A DNA stretch of 64,000 nt, from positions 1 to 64,000 of the forward strand of contig NZ_VMSG01000003.1 of NCBI RefSeq assembly GCF_007713465.1, written 5' to 3'. Shown here piece by piece: positions 56,138 through 64,000 of the stretch. The notes under the pieces were generated by a model. That model worked only from the letters and a program-made list of their open reading frames with translations, did no database searches and had not been told where the DNA came from. This DNA comes from Pseudomonas sp. H3(2019) (lineage in GTDB: Bacteria; Pseudomonadota; Gammaproteobacteria; Pseudomonadales; Pseudomonadaceae). The number at the start of each line of letters is the position of its first letter. Position 1 is the stretch's first letter. The position numbers and the translations under genes were made by a program.

Positions 56138-57691
56138 ATGCCCGCCACCTCGCGCTTCCCCTTCTTCGCTTATCTATTTGCCTGCCTGCTTGGCCTGTTT
56201 GCCCTTGGTGGTTACTGGTACGGGCTCGGTCAACCGGTGGTGCTGCCAGACGTGGCCAGCGCCACGCACAAATTGCAGTGCGCCTCGTACACACCGTTCG
56301 ACAAGGACCAATCGCCGTTCGATCAGCCGTTCAAACTGCGCCCTGAACGCATGGACGCCGACCTCGCGTTGCTGGCAACCCGCTTCGAGTGCATTCGCAC
56401 CTATTCGATGACCGGTCTCGAAGCGCTGCCGGACCTGGCGCGCAAACATGGCCTGAAGCTGATGATCGGCGCCTGGGTCAACAGCAATCCGGTGGACACG
56501 GCCAAGGAAGTCGAACTGCTGATCGCCGAGGCCAACGCCAACCCGGACGTGGTCAGCGCGGTGATCGTCGGCAACGAAACCCTGCTGCGCAAGGAAGTGA
56601 CCGGCGCGCAATTGGCCAAGCTGATCAACCACGTCAAGAGCCACGTCAAACAGCCGGTGACCTACGCCGACGTCTGGGAGTTCTGGCTCAAGCATCCTGA
56701 AGTCGCCCCGGCGGTGGACTTCCTGACCATCCATTTGCTGCCGTACTGGGAAGATGATCCGTCCAACATCGACGCCGCCCTCCAGCACGTCGCCGAGGTT
56801 CGGCAAATCTTCGGCAGCCGCTTCGCGCCCAAGGACGTGCTGATTGGCGAAACCGGCTGGCCGAGTGAAGGTCGCCAACGGGAAACCGCCGTACCGAGCC
56901 GAGTCAATGAAGCCAAGTTCATTCGTGGTTTTGTGGCGATGGCCGAGCAGCAAGGCTGGCACTACAACCTGATCGAAGCCTTTGACCAGCCATGGAAACG
57001 CGCCAGTGAAGGTGCGGTCGGCGGTTACTGGGGGCTGTTCGATGCAAACCGTCAGGACAAGGGTGTACTGGCAGGCCCCGTCACCAACCTGCCGTTCTGG
57101 CCGCAATGGCTGGCCGTCGGTGGTCTGATCTTCCTCGGCACGCTGATGCTTGGCGGGCGTGTGCGCAGCACCCGCGCGGCGTTGGTATTGCCACTGCTCG
57201 GCGCAGTCGCTGCGTGCTCCATTGGCACCTGGGGTGAGCTGGCTCGCGCTACCAGCCGCTTTGCCGATGAGTGGATCTGGGCTGCGTTGCTGACCGGCCT
57301 GAACTTTTTGGTGCTGGCCCATGCGGCGTTGTTCCTCAGCGCCAGAACCGGTTGGCGTGAACGCGCCTTCAATGCGCTGGAACGTCGTGCTGGCTGGCTG
57401 CTGGCTGCGGCCGGATTCGCTGGCGCAGTGATGATGCTGGCGCTGGTGTTCGAACCGCGCTATCGCAGCTTCCCAAGCGCCGCCCTGCTGCTGCCAGCGC
57501 TGGTCTATCTGATTCGCCCGGTCAGCGCACCACGCCGGGAAATCGCACTGCTGACCTTCATCATCGGCGCCAGCATTGCCCCGCAGCTGTATCGTGAAGG
57601 CCTGTTCAACCAGCAAGCCTGGGGCTGGGCGCTGGTTTGCCTGCTGATGGTTGCCGCGCTGTGGCGCAGCTTGCGGGTGCGCAATACCTGA
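56138..57691 (+). CDS. GH17 glucanase/transglycosylase fused to a membrane domain
   Basis: The protein has 517 residues. An N-terminal membrane anchor (FFAYLFACLLGLFALGGYWY) is followed by a GH17 domain (about 45-300). Its general acid is Glu147 in AVIVGNETLLRKE and the nucleophile Glu238 in VLIGETGWPSEGRQ, the two diagnostic GH17 strands. Residues about 308-515 are about eight membrane helices (starting PQWLAVGGLIFLGTLMLGG). GH17 domains of pseudomonads act as beta-1,3-glucosyltransferases/branching enzymes on beta-glucans. That activity on the periplasmic face is inferred. The membrane part has no motif I recognise. The ribosome site is weak. Confidence 0.88.
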   Translation: MPATSRFPFFAYLFACLLGLFALGGYWYGLGQPVVLPDVASATHKLQCASYTPFDKDQSPFDQPFKLRPERMDADLALLATRFECIRTYSMTGLEALPDLARKHGLKLMIGAWVNSNPVDTAKEVELLIAEANANPDVVSAVIVGNETLLRKEVTGAQLAKLINHVKSHVKQPVTYADVWEFWLKHPEVAPAVDFLTIHLLPYWEDDPSNIDAALQHVAEVRQIFGSRFAPKDVLIGETGWPSEGRQRETAVPSRVNEAKFIRGFVAMAEQQGWHYNLIEAFDQPWKRASEGAVGGYWGLFDANRQDKGVLAGPVTNLPFWPQWLAVGGLIFLGTLMLGGRVRSTRAALVLPLLGAVAACSIGTWGELARATSRFADEWIWAALLTGLNFLVLAHAALFLSARTGWRERAFNALERRAGWLLAAAGFAGAVMMLALVFEPRYRSFPSAALLLPALVYLIRPVSAPRREIALLTFIIGASIAPQLYREGLFNQQAWGWALVCLLMVAALWRSLRVRNT

Positions 57692-57699
57692 TAAACAGT

Positions 57700-57788
57700 A
57701 AAAGATCGCAGCCTTCGGCAGCTCCTACGATAGATGACGTACATCGTAGGAGCTGCCGCAGGTTCGGGCCGCGTTCGGACGATCTTTT
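57700..57788. repeat. REPIN-type inverted repeat
   Basis: AAAAGATCGCAGCCTTCGGC (57700 onward) and the complementary right arm ending GATCTTTT (57781-57788) surround two central arms CAGCTCCTACGAT/ATCGTAGGAGCTG. It is the same family as 10790-10865, with an insertion in the right arm (GTTCGGGCCGCGTTCGGAC). It separates the convergent GH17 and membrane-protein genes. Confidence 0.8.
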
Positions 57789-57789
57789 A

Positions 57790-58161
57790 TTACTGAACGC
57801 CGCGTGGCGCCCGGACCAACCGCAACCCGGCGATCACCACGGCAAATACCGCAATGCCGGTGTTGTACAGCGCCAATGCCGGAAACCCGAACACCAGCGC
57901 CAACACCGCCAGCCACCAGCCAGCCCGGCCCGGCACCACAAAGCCGAGCACCGCAGCCGCCAATGCTGCCCCGCCCATCACCTTGAAATGAATCATCAAG
58001 CCGAGGGTCGAGCGCGCCTGGCATTCCCAGCGGCTTGCCTCATCGACGCAGAGACCGACCCACTGGGCATCCTCCATCAGGACATAACGCAGGCCATAAC
58101 TGGCGGCCAACCACAGCGGCAAGGCAATAAGCAAAATAATGACGGGCAGACGGCGGGACAT
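57790..58161 (-). CDS. small four-helix membrane protein of unknown function
   Basis: I do not recognise a family. The protein has 123 residues with four hydrophobic stretches: LPVIILLIALPLWLAASYGL (5-24), IHFKVMGGAALAAAVLGFVV (about 57-76), GWWLAVLALVFGFPALAL and GIAVFAVVIAGLRLV. The loop after helix 1 is polar and holds two cysteines (WVGLCVDEASRWECQARS) that could form a disulphide on the periplasmic side. The gene stands between the convergent GH17 gene and the divergent hydrolase gene. Confidence 0.78.
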   Translation of the reverse strand: MSRRLPVIILLIALPLWLAASYGLRYVLMEDAQWVGLCVDEASRWECQARSTLGLMIHFKVMGGAALAAAVLGFVVPGRAGWWLAVLALVFGFPALALYNTGIAVFAVVIAGLRLVRAPRGVQ

Positions 58162-58384
58162 GAAGCACTCCGATAAACGAAAACGGCGCCCAGCTTAATC
58201 GCCCGCCAGCCGTAAGCAAGCGAGACCATCAGAAATCTGTTCAGCCAATCGCTGCAAAGTGTATCGTTCAGCCGCTATTGATCCGAATTCAGCCTGGTTG
58301 GCGCCGCCGCATGGCACTTTGGCGCAACATCGGTGGTCATAGCCTGCGAACCTCATCAGGCACCTTCCTCTAAGGGATTTAGTC

Positions 58385-59683
58385 ATGCTCCGTTCCTTGC
58401 GCTTTGCTGCCTTGATAGGCGGCGTTATTTTGAGTGCGTCCGCACTGGCGGCAGACATCGACGCTGTCAGTTATGGCTACCCCTTGACCAACCCGTTCGA
58501 GGCGACCATTGCCACGACGCCGCCGGACTTGCGTCCCGAGTTGCCGTCCGATGACGCGATCCATCAATCCGACTACACCCTGAAGCTGCGCCCGGAACGC
58601 GAGTTCGACCTGCCGGACAATTTCTGGGCAGTGAAAAAACTCACCTATCGCATGGCCACACAGGATCACGCCGCACCGCTGATTTTCCTGATTGCCGGCA
58701 CCGGTGCACGCTTCGACAGCAGCATTAACGAATACCTGAAAAAGCTCTACTACAAGGCCGGCTATCACGTCGTGCAACTGTCCTCGCCAACCAGTTTCGA
58801 CTTCATGAGCGCCGCTTCCCGCTTCGCCACCCCTGGCGTGTCCAAGGAAGACGCCGAGGACATGTACCGCGTGATGCAAGCAGTGCGTGCGCAAAACCCG
58901 AAGCTGCCGATCACCGACTACTACCTCACCGGCTACAGCCTGGGTGGACTGGATGCGGCGTTTGTCAGCAAGCTGGATGAAACCCGACGCAGCTTCAACT
59001 TCAAGAAAGTCTTGCTGCTCAATCCTCCAGTCAACCTCTACACCTCTGTCACCAACCTCGACAAACTGGTGCAAACCGAGGTCAAGGGCATCAACAACAG
59101 CACCACGTTCTATGAACTGATGCTCAACAAGCTGACGCGTTACTTCCAGCAAAAAGGCTACATCGACCTCAACGACGCGCTGGTCTACGACTTCCAGCAA
59201 TCGAAACAGCACCTGAGCAACGAACAGATGGCCATGCTGATCGGCACCTCGTTCCGCTTTTCGGCCGCCGACATCACCTTCACCTCGGACCTGATCAACC
59301 GACGCGGCCTGATTACCCCGCCCAGGTTTCCGATCACCGAAGGCACCAGCCTCACGCCATTCCTCAAGCGTGCACTGCAATGTGATTTCAACTGCTACCT
59401 CACCGAGCAGGTGATCCCGATGTGGCGCGCCCGGACCGACGGCGGCAGCATTTTGCAGTTGATTGACCAGGTCAGCCTCTACGCGCTCAAGGACTACCTG
59501 CACGACAGCCCGAAAATTGCCGTGATGCACAATGCCGACGATGTGATCCTCGGCCCGGGCGACCTCGGTTTCTTGCGTAAAACCTTCGGCGATCGCCTGA
59601 CGGTTTACCCTCACGGCGGCCATTGCGGCAACCTCAACTACCGCGTCAACGCCGACGCCATGCTGGAGTTCTTCCGTGGCTAA
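58385..59683 (+). CDS. secreted alpha/beta-hydrolase-like protein upstream of mlaA
   Basis: A 432-residue protein with a signal peptide (LRFAALIGGVILSASALAAD). The mature part has an alpha/beta-hydrolase layout: an oxyanion strand LIFLIAGTGARFDSSINEYL, a nucleophile elbow YLTGYSLGGLDAAFVSKLDE (Ser of GYSLGG), an acid region KIAVMHNADDVILGP and a histidine in TVYPHGGHCGNLNYR. It resembles no enzyme I can name. It overlaps mlaA by eight bases, so both are co-translated, and a role on outer-membrane or retrograde phospholipids is suggested by this context only. Confidence 0.85.
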   Translation: MLRSLRFAALIGGVILSASALAADIDAVSYGYPLTNPFEATIATTPPDLRPELPSDDAIHQSDYTLKLRPEREFDLPDNFWAVKKLTYRMATQDHAAPLIFLIAGTGARFDSSINEYLKKLYYKAGYHVVQLSSPTSFDFMSAASRFATPGVSKEDAEDMYRVMQAVRAQNPKLPITDYYLTGYSLGGLDAAFVSKLDETRRSFNFKKVLLLNPPVNLYTSVTNLDKLVQTEVKGINNSTTFYELMLNKLTRYFQQKGYIDLNDALVYDFQQSKQHLSNEQMAMLIGTSFRFSAADITFTSDLINRRGLITPPRFPITEGTSLTPFLKRALQCDFNCYLTEQVIPMWRARTDGGSILQLIDQVSLYALKDYLHDSPKIAVMHNADDVILGPGDLGFLRKTFGDRLTVYPHGGHCGNLNYRVNADAMLEFFRG

Positions 59684-60467
59684 ACACCTCCTTCTGCTCG
59701 CTGCACTGCTTGGCGCAGTCGGCTATGCCCATGCCGACAACAGCAAGGCCAACTCCACGACTGTGGTTGATCAGGACGGCTTCACCGAGCCGATGACCAA
59801 ACTCAAGTTCAACCCGGGGCTGGACCAGCGTGAGTTCGAACGCTCGACCCTGAATGCGCTGAGTGTCTATGACCCGCTGGAGTCGTGGAACCGTCGGGTC
59901 TACCACTTCAACTACCGCTTCGACCAATGGGTGTTCCTGCCAGTGGTCGACGGTTATCGCTACGTCACCCCAAGCTTCCTGCGCACTGGCGTCAGCAACT
60001 TCTTCAACAACCTGGGTGACGTACCCAATCTGGTGAACAGCCTGCTGCAGTTCAAGGGCCAGCGCTCACTGGACATCACCGGGCGATTGCTGCTCAACAC
60101 GACCCTCGGCATCGGCGGTCTGTGGGACCCGGCCACCGCCATGGGCCTGCCGCGCCAGGTCGAAGACTTCGGCCAGACGCTGGGCTTCTACGGGGTTCCG
60201 GGCGGCGCGTACTTCGTACTGCCAATCCTCGGCCCTTCGAACCTGCGTGATACCGCAGGCCTTGCGGTCGACTATACGGCGGAGTCGGCCATCAACTACC
60301 TGAACGTCTCGAAAGTCAGCGAAAACCACCCGGAAATCTGGGTCCTGCGCAGCATCGACAAGCGCTATCAGACCAACTTCCGCTACGGCCAGCTCAACTC
60401 GCCGTTCGAGTACGAGAAGGTGCGTTACGTGTACACCGAAGCGCGCAAGTTGCAGATTGCCGAGTAG
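59676..60467 (+). CDS. mlaA: MlaA (VacJ) family outer-membrane lipid asymmetry protein
   Basis: A 263-residue MlaA: signal peptide MAKHLLLLAALLGAVGYAHA, then the family core YDPLESWNRRVYHFNYRFDQ, VSNFFNNLGDVPNLVNSLLQ, GRLLLNTTLGIGGLWDPATA and QTLGFYGVPGGAYFVLPILG. It removes misplaced phospholipids from the outer leaflet together with the MlaFEDB system. Unlike E. coli MlaA it has no cysteine in the signal region, so it is not a lipoprotein as written. The start is a GTG inside the end of the hydrolase gene (overlap eight bases). Confidence 0.94.
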   Translation: MAKHLLLLAALLGAVGYAHADNSKANSTTVVDQDGFTEPMTKLKFNPGLDQREFERSTLNALSVYDPLESWNRRVYHFNYRFDQWVFLPVVDGYRYVTPSFLRTGVSNFFNNLGDVPNLVNSLLQFKGQRSLDITGRLLLNTTLGIGGLWDPATAMGLPRQVEDFGQTLGFYGVPGGAYFVLPILGPSNLRDTAGLAVDYTAESAINYLNVSKVSENHPEIWVLRSIDKRYQTNFRYGQLNSPFEYEKVRYVYTEARKLQIAE

Positions 60468-60491
60468 CTTTAGCGGCAACAAAAACCTGTA

Positions 60492-60526
60492 ATGATCGCT
60501 CCCACGCTCTGCGTGGGAACGATTAA
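60492..60526. repeat. REP-type hairpin
   Basis: ATGATCGCTCCCACGC and GCGTGGGAACGATTA pair around TCT with small mismatches, the CGTTCCCAC family also seen at 29701 and 36886. It lies between the convergent mlaA and DUF808 genes. Confidence 0.75.
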
Positions 60527-60538
60527 CCAATCCAGGCT

Positions 60539-61453
60539 TCAGCCTTTGACTGCGCGCCAGATTCTGCTCACTGCCATCACACCCGCCAACACCACCGCAC
60601 CGGCAATAATCCCCGCCACTGCGTTGAGCAACGTCGGCACGATAAACCCGGCACCACCGGCACCGGCGCCGACGCCTTCAATCCAGTGATGCACCACCGG
60701 CACGCCATGGGTCAGGATCCCGCCGCCGACCAGGAACATCGCCGCCGTGCCGATCACCGATAGACCCTTCATCATGTACGGCGCGGCGCGCAGGATCGCG
60801 CCACCGACGCTTTTGGCCATTTGCCCGGGCTTGCGGGTCAACCACAAGCCGAGATCATCGAGCTTGACGATGCCCGCCACCAGGCCATAAACGCCGATGG
60901 TCATGACGATAGCGATACCTGAGACCACGATCACTTGCTGCATCAGCGTTGCACCGGCCACGGTGCCAAGCGTAATCGCGATGATTTCAGCCGAAAGAAT
61001 GAAGTCAGTGCGCACCGCGCCTTTGATCTTGTCCTGCTCGTACGCCACCAGATCAGTTGCCGGGTCTGCTACGGCTTCGACCAATTGCGCGTGTTCCGCC
61101 TGATCTTCAGCCTTGCTGTGCAAAAACGAGTGGGCAAGCTTTTCGAAGCCTTCGAAACACAAGTAGGCGCCACCAACCATCAACAACGGCGTGACCAGCC
61201 AAGGAACGAACGCACTGATGGCCAGCGCCGACGGCACCAGGATCAGCTTGTTGCGAAACGAGCCCTTGGCCACGGCCCAGACCACCGGAATTTCCCGCTC
61301 GGCACGGACACCGGATACCTGCTGGGCGTTGAGCGCCAAGTCGTCGCCGAGCACGCCGGCGGTTTTCTTCGCGGCCATCTTGGTCATCAGCGCAACGTCG
61401 TCGAGTACGGCGGCGATATCGTCGATCAACACCAGCAAACTGCTTCCTGCCAT
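60539..61453 (-). CDS. DUF808 family membrane protein (YedI-like)
   Basis: A 304-residue inner-membrane protein. The family N-terminus is [20 protein letters not shown] with the [20 protein letters not shown] segment. Helices follow: [40 protein letters not shown], a central loop, [20 protein letters not shown] and a C-terminal pair ending in [15 protein letters not shown]. The function is unknown. It converges on mlaA and follows the efflux operon on the same strand, 70 bases on. Confidence 0.9.
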   Translation of the reverse strand: MAGSSLLVLIDDIAAVLDDVALMTKMAAKKTAGVLGDDLALNAQQVSGVRAEREIPVVWAVAKGSFRNKLILVPSALAISAFVPWLVTPLLMVGGAYLCFEGFEKLAHSFLHSKAEDQAEHAQLVEAVADPATDLVAYEQDKIKGAVRTDFILSAEIIAITLGTVAGATLMQQVIVVSGIAIVMTIGVYGLVAGIVKLDDLGLWLTRKPGQMAKSVGGAILRAAPYMMKGLSVIGTAAMFLVGGGILTHGVPVVHHWIEGVGAGAGGAGFIVPTLLNAVAGIIAGAVVLAGVMAVSRIWRAVKG

Positions 61454-61523
61454 CGGTCAGGCTTCCCTACACAAAAAAAGTGCGCGGAGCATAACGCGCT
61501 CGGTGCGTGAGAAGCGAGACGCC

Positions 61524-62993
61524 TCAATGCTCGGTTTGAGCAGCCGATTGCACTTGCCAGCCTCCGCCCAGGCTCTGGAACAACGCGACACTGCCCTGAC
61601 TCAGCAAACCCTGAGTATCGCGCAGGTTCTGCTCGGCTTGCAGCAGGACCAATTGCTGAGTCAGCACGGTTTGCTGACTGACGGTGCCCGCGCGCTTTTG
61701 CGCCTCCTGGCTGCCAAACAATTGCCGGTTGCGCTGGTAGATCTGCTCGAAGGCCTGGGCCTGGGTGTGCAGGTGATTGATCGCCGAAAGGTTGTCTTCA
61801 ACGTTTTGCAATGCACTGAGCACCGTGCCGCGATAGTTCGCCACATCCTGATCGTAACTGGCCTGCGCCTGCTGCACCGCGGCTTTCCGGACACCGCCCT
61901 CGAAAAGGGTTTCGGCCAGTGCCGGGCCAAGGGTCCAGACCCGGTTCGGCACGCTGAACAAGCCACCCAGCGCCGTACCGCGATAACCAACCTGACCGGT
62001 CAGATTCAGCGTCGGGAAAAACGCCGCCTCGGCCACGCCGATCTTCGCATTCGCCGCCGCTGCCGCACGCTCGGCGGACACCACATCGGGACGGCGCTGC
62101 AACAGACTCGACGGCAGGCTCAGCGGCGGCATGGGCACCACGAAGCGATAGTTTGCCGTCGACGGCAGATTGAATTGCGCAGGCGCCACGCCCACCAGCA
62201 CCGCCAGCGCATGCTCGAACTGCTCGCGCGAGCGCTGTGCAGTTTGCAAGGCCGCGACCACGCTGCTCAGCTGATCCTGGGCGACCAGCAATTGATCGTT
62301 GGTCGCGGTGCCTTGCACGGTCTGAACCTGAATCATCGTCAGCAACTGCTGATTGATCGCCTGCTGCTGTTGCAACAAACCGACGTCAAGGTCCAGCTGG
62401 CGCAAGCCCAGGTAGTTGCTGGCGACACTGGCGCTGATGGACAGGCGCACACCTGCCAGCAGCGCGTCGGAAGCCTGGGCCGACGCCTGACTCGACTCGA
62501 TGCCACGCCGCACCAGGCCCCACAAATCCGGTTCCCAGCTGGCGCTCAACGTGGCGCTAACCGTTTGCACGACACCGCCAGCACTGCTGCCAGATGAGGT
62601 GCTGGTGCCAGTGCTGCTACTGCCGCTACTTGCGCCAACCCCTCGCGATCCGGACAACCCGACGCCCACCGTCGGCCACAATCCGGCGCGGCTCGACGCC
62701 ACTTGGGCCTGTGCCAGACGATAGGCCGCTTCGGCGGCGATAATCGATTGGTTGGCCTTGGCCGAGCGCGCAATCAGGTCATTGAGGATCGGGTCCTGGT
62801 ATGAAAGCCACCACTGGCTGTCCAGCGCGCCCTGCGGATTGGCCGCCGCACGCTGCCATTGCGCACCCTCCTTGAAGCTCATCGGCAATTCGATGGCCGG
62901 TTTTTGATAATCAGGACCGACCATGCAACCGCCCAACATCAGGCTCAGGACCAAGGCGAGCAAGATCGTTAGCTTTCTTCGTTCACGGTCCAT
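61524..62993 (-). CDS. opmB: RND efflux outer-membrane factor (OprM/NodT family, probably OpmB)
   Basis: A 489-residue outer-membrane channel lipoprotein: lipobox MLGGC with Cys23, then the OMF hallmark VGPDYQKP. Two TolC-like repeats follow, with the family pattern LPSSLLQRRPDVVSAERAAA and FFPTLNLTGQVGYRGTAL. A Ser/Gly/Thr-rich insert (GSSSTGTSTSSGSSAGG) interrupts the first repeat. It directly abuts the pump gene upstream. Position after an MdtC/MuxC-type pump points to muxABC-opmB, the four-gene pump of P. aeruginosa; the symbol rests on this context. Confidence 0.85.
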   Translation of the reverse strand: MDRERRKLTILLALVLSLMLGGCMVGPDYQKPAIELPMSFKEGAQWQRAAANPQGALDSQWWLSYQDPILNDLIARSAKANQSIIAAEAAYRLAQAQVASSRAGLWPTVGVGLSGSRGVGASSGSSSTGTSTSSGSSAGGVVQTVSATLSASWEPDLWGLVRRGIESSQASAQASDALLAGVRLSISASVASNYLGLRQLDLDVGLLQQQQAINQQLLTMIQVQTVQGTATNDQLLVAQDQLSSVVAALQTAQRSREQFEHALAVLVGVAPAQFNLPSTANYRFVVPMPPLSLPSSLLQRRPDVVSAERAAAAANAKIGVAEAAFFPTLNLTGQVGYRGTALGGLFSVPNRVWTLGPALAETLFEGGVRKAAVQQAQASYDQDVANYRGTVLSALQNVEDNLSAINHLHTQAQAFEQIYQRNRQLFGSQEAQKRAGTVSQQTVLTQQLVLLQAEQNLRDTQGLLSQGSVALFQSLGGGWQVQSAAQTEH

Positions 62994-64000
62994 TCACGTC
63001 TCCTCACGCCGGCGCCCCAGGCGCCGGGACGCCCGATCGAGCCAGAGGTAGATCACCGGGGTGGTGTACAGCGTCAGCATCTGGCTGAACACCAGCCCGC
63101 CAATAATCGAAATGCCCAGCGGCCGACGCAGCTCCGAGCCATAGCCACTCACGAGTACCAGCGGCAACGCACCGAGGATCGCGGCCAGCGTCGTCATCAT
63201 GATCGGCCGGAAGCGGATCAGGCACGCCCGGCGAATCGCCTCCTTGGCGCTGAGCCCCTGCTCCCGACGCTCGGTGATCGCAAAGTCGATCATGATGATC
63301 GCGTTTTTCTTGACGATGCCGATCAGCAAAATCACCCCCACCAAGGCAATGATCGACAGCTCGGTGCCGGTCAACAACAAGGCAATCAGTGCGCCCACGC
63401 CGGCAGACGGCAAGGTCGAGAGGATAGTCAACGGGTGTGTCAGGTTTTCGTAGAGGATGCCCAGCACGATGTACACCGACAACAATGCTGCGCAGATCAG
63501 CAACGGCTCGCTGGCCACCGACGACTGGAATACCTGCGCCGTCCCGGCAAATTGCCCGACCACGCTGGCGGGCATTCGCAGCTGTGCCACGGCATTGTCG
63601 ACCAATGCCGTGGCCTGGCCGATGGACACGCCGGGCGCCAGATTGAACGAAGCCGTCACCGCCGGGAACGTGCCCTGGTGACTGATGGAAATAGCCGTGC
63701 GATCCACCGAGTAATCGGCCAGCGCCGACAACGGCACCAACTGCGGGTTGGCGCTGGCGCTCAGGTTCGGTACGACACTGCGACCCTTGCTCACTGCACC
63801 CGTGCCGACCGGCACATAGATCGAGCTGAGCGTAGCCGGGTCGGTCCAGTACGGCGGCGCCACCTCCATCACGATGTGGTATTGATTGGCCGCGCGATAA
63901 ATGGTCGAGACCTGGCGCTGGCCAAAGGCGTCGTAGAGTGTCTGGTCGATAGCCGAAATACTGACCCCGAGCCGTGCCGCCACATCGCGGTTGATCTTCA
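62994..64000 (-). CDS. muxC: RND efflux permease, C-terminal part (MdtC/MuxC-like), cut by the window edge
   Basis: The visible 335 or so residues are the second half of an inner-membrane RND drug/proton antiporter: the docking and pore segments (SISHQGTFPAVTASFNLAPG), then TM helices including LICAALLSVYIVLGILYENL, THPLTILSTLPSAGVGALIA and RPIMMTTLAAILGALPLVLV, ending LTLYTTPVIYLWLDRASRRL. The wording of these helices is the MdtB/MdtC-MuxB/MuxC subgroup. The stop abuts the opmB start. The N-terminal two-thirds lie beyond base 64000; the frame is still open there. Confidence 0.88.
   Translation of the reverse strand, partial: KINRDVAARLGVSISAIDQTLYDAFGQRQVSTIYRAANQYHIVMEVAPPYWTDPATLSSIYVPVGTGAVSKGRSVVPNLSASANPQLVPLSALADYSVDRTAISISHQGTFPAVTASFNLAPGVSIGQATALVDNAVAQLRMPASVVGQFAGTAQVFQSSVASEPLLICAALLSVYIVLGILYENLTHPLTILSTLPSAGVGALIALLLTGTELSIIALVGVILLIGIVKKNAIIMIDFAITERREQGLSAKEAIRRACLIRFRPIMMTTLAAILGALPLVLVSGYGSELRRPLGISIIGGLVFSQMLTLYTTPVIYLWLDRASRRLGRRREET

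Overview
The window reads as chromosomal DNA of a fluorescent-group Pseudomonas. The supporting signs are fabA-fabB, sdhCDAB-sucAB-lpd-sucCD facing gltA, an MdtC/MuxC-OpmB-type efflux pair, a GC-rich codon style, and several families of REP/REPIN-type inverted repeats between genes, as in the P. fluorescens complex. I see no prophage, integrase, plasmid genes, transposase or CRISPR array.

Layout. 1-7.7 kb: the 5' part of a tRNA-Glu gene with its promoter, an unknown membrane-anchored protein, an HBM-type chemoreceptor, a MocR regulator, an SDR, a CurA-like reductase and pyrF. 7.7-15.2 kb: a two-component system, a six-EF-hand protein, an AI-2E family transporter, then a reverse-strand run of DUF4892 protein, GST and two overlapping alpha/beta hydrolases. 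15.4-21 kb: an orphan TccC/RHS toxin-like gene, a hotdog thioesterase beside an acyl-CoA synthetase gene reduced by internal deletion, sixA, a DUF4389 protein and gpsA. 21.2-26.2 kb: a compact operon of a TonB-dependent receptor, a periplasmic ABC-type binding protein and a CHASE8-like hybrid histidine kinase. 26.2-35 kb: fabAB with a FabR/DesT-like operator, OsmC, pirin, dienelactone hydrolase, htpG with a sigma-32-type promoter, two overlapping hotdog thioesterases, a small lipoprotein, and MAPEG and DUF599 membrane proteins. 35.3-50.1 kb: brnQ and the TCA-cycle block, where the sdh-suc genes run leftwards and gltA rightwards from one divergent promoter region. 50.3-64 kb: a siderophore receptor, actP with its DUF485 partner, an orphan glycine-betaine binding protein, a GH17 enzyme fused to a membrane domain, a secreted alpha/beta hydrolase overlapping mlaA, a DUF808 protein, and an RND efflux outer-membrane protein plus the C-terminal part of its pump, cut by the window edge.

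How the genes work together. The TCA block encodes citrate synthase, the complete 2-oxoglutarate dehydrogenase (E1, E2, E3), succinyl-CoA synthetase and succinate dehydrogenase, which is most of the oxidative half of the cycle. ActP would feed acetate into it. fabA and fabB together make unsaturated fatty acids, and gpsA and mlaA act in phospholipid synthesis and outer-membrane lipid asymmetry. The parts least explained by known biology are the receptor/binding-protein/kinase operon, the C-terminal domain of the RHS protein, and the hydrolase-MlaA pair. Start sites were moved from the longest open frame where a ribosome binding site or family length argued for it. Functions rest on recognised motifs and family resemblance, not on database searches.
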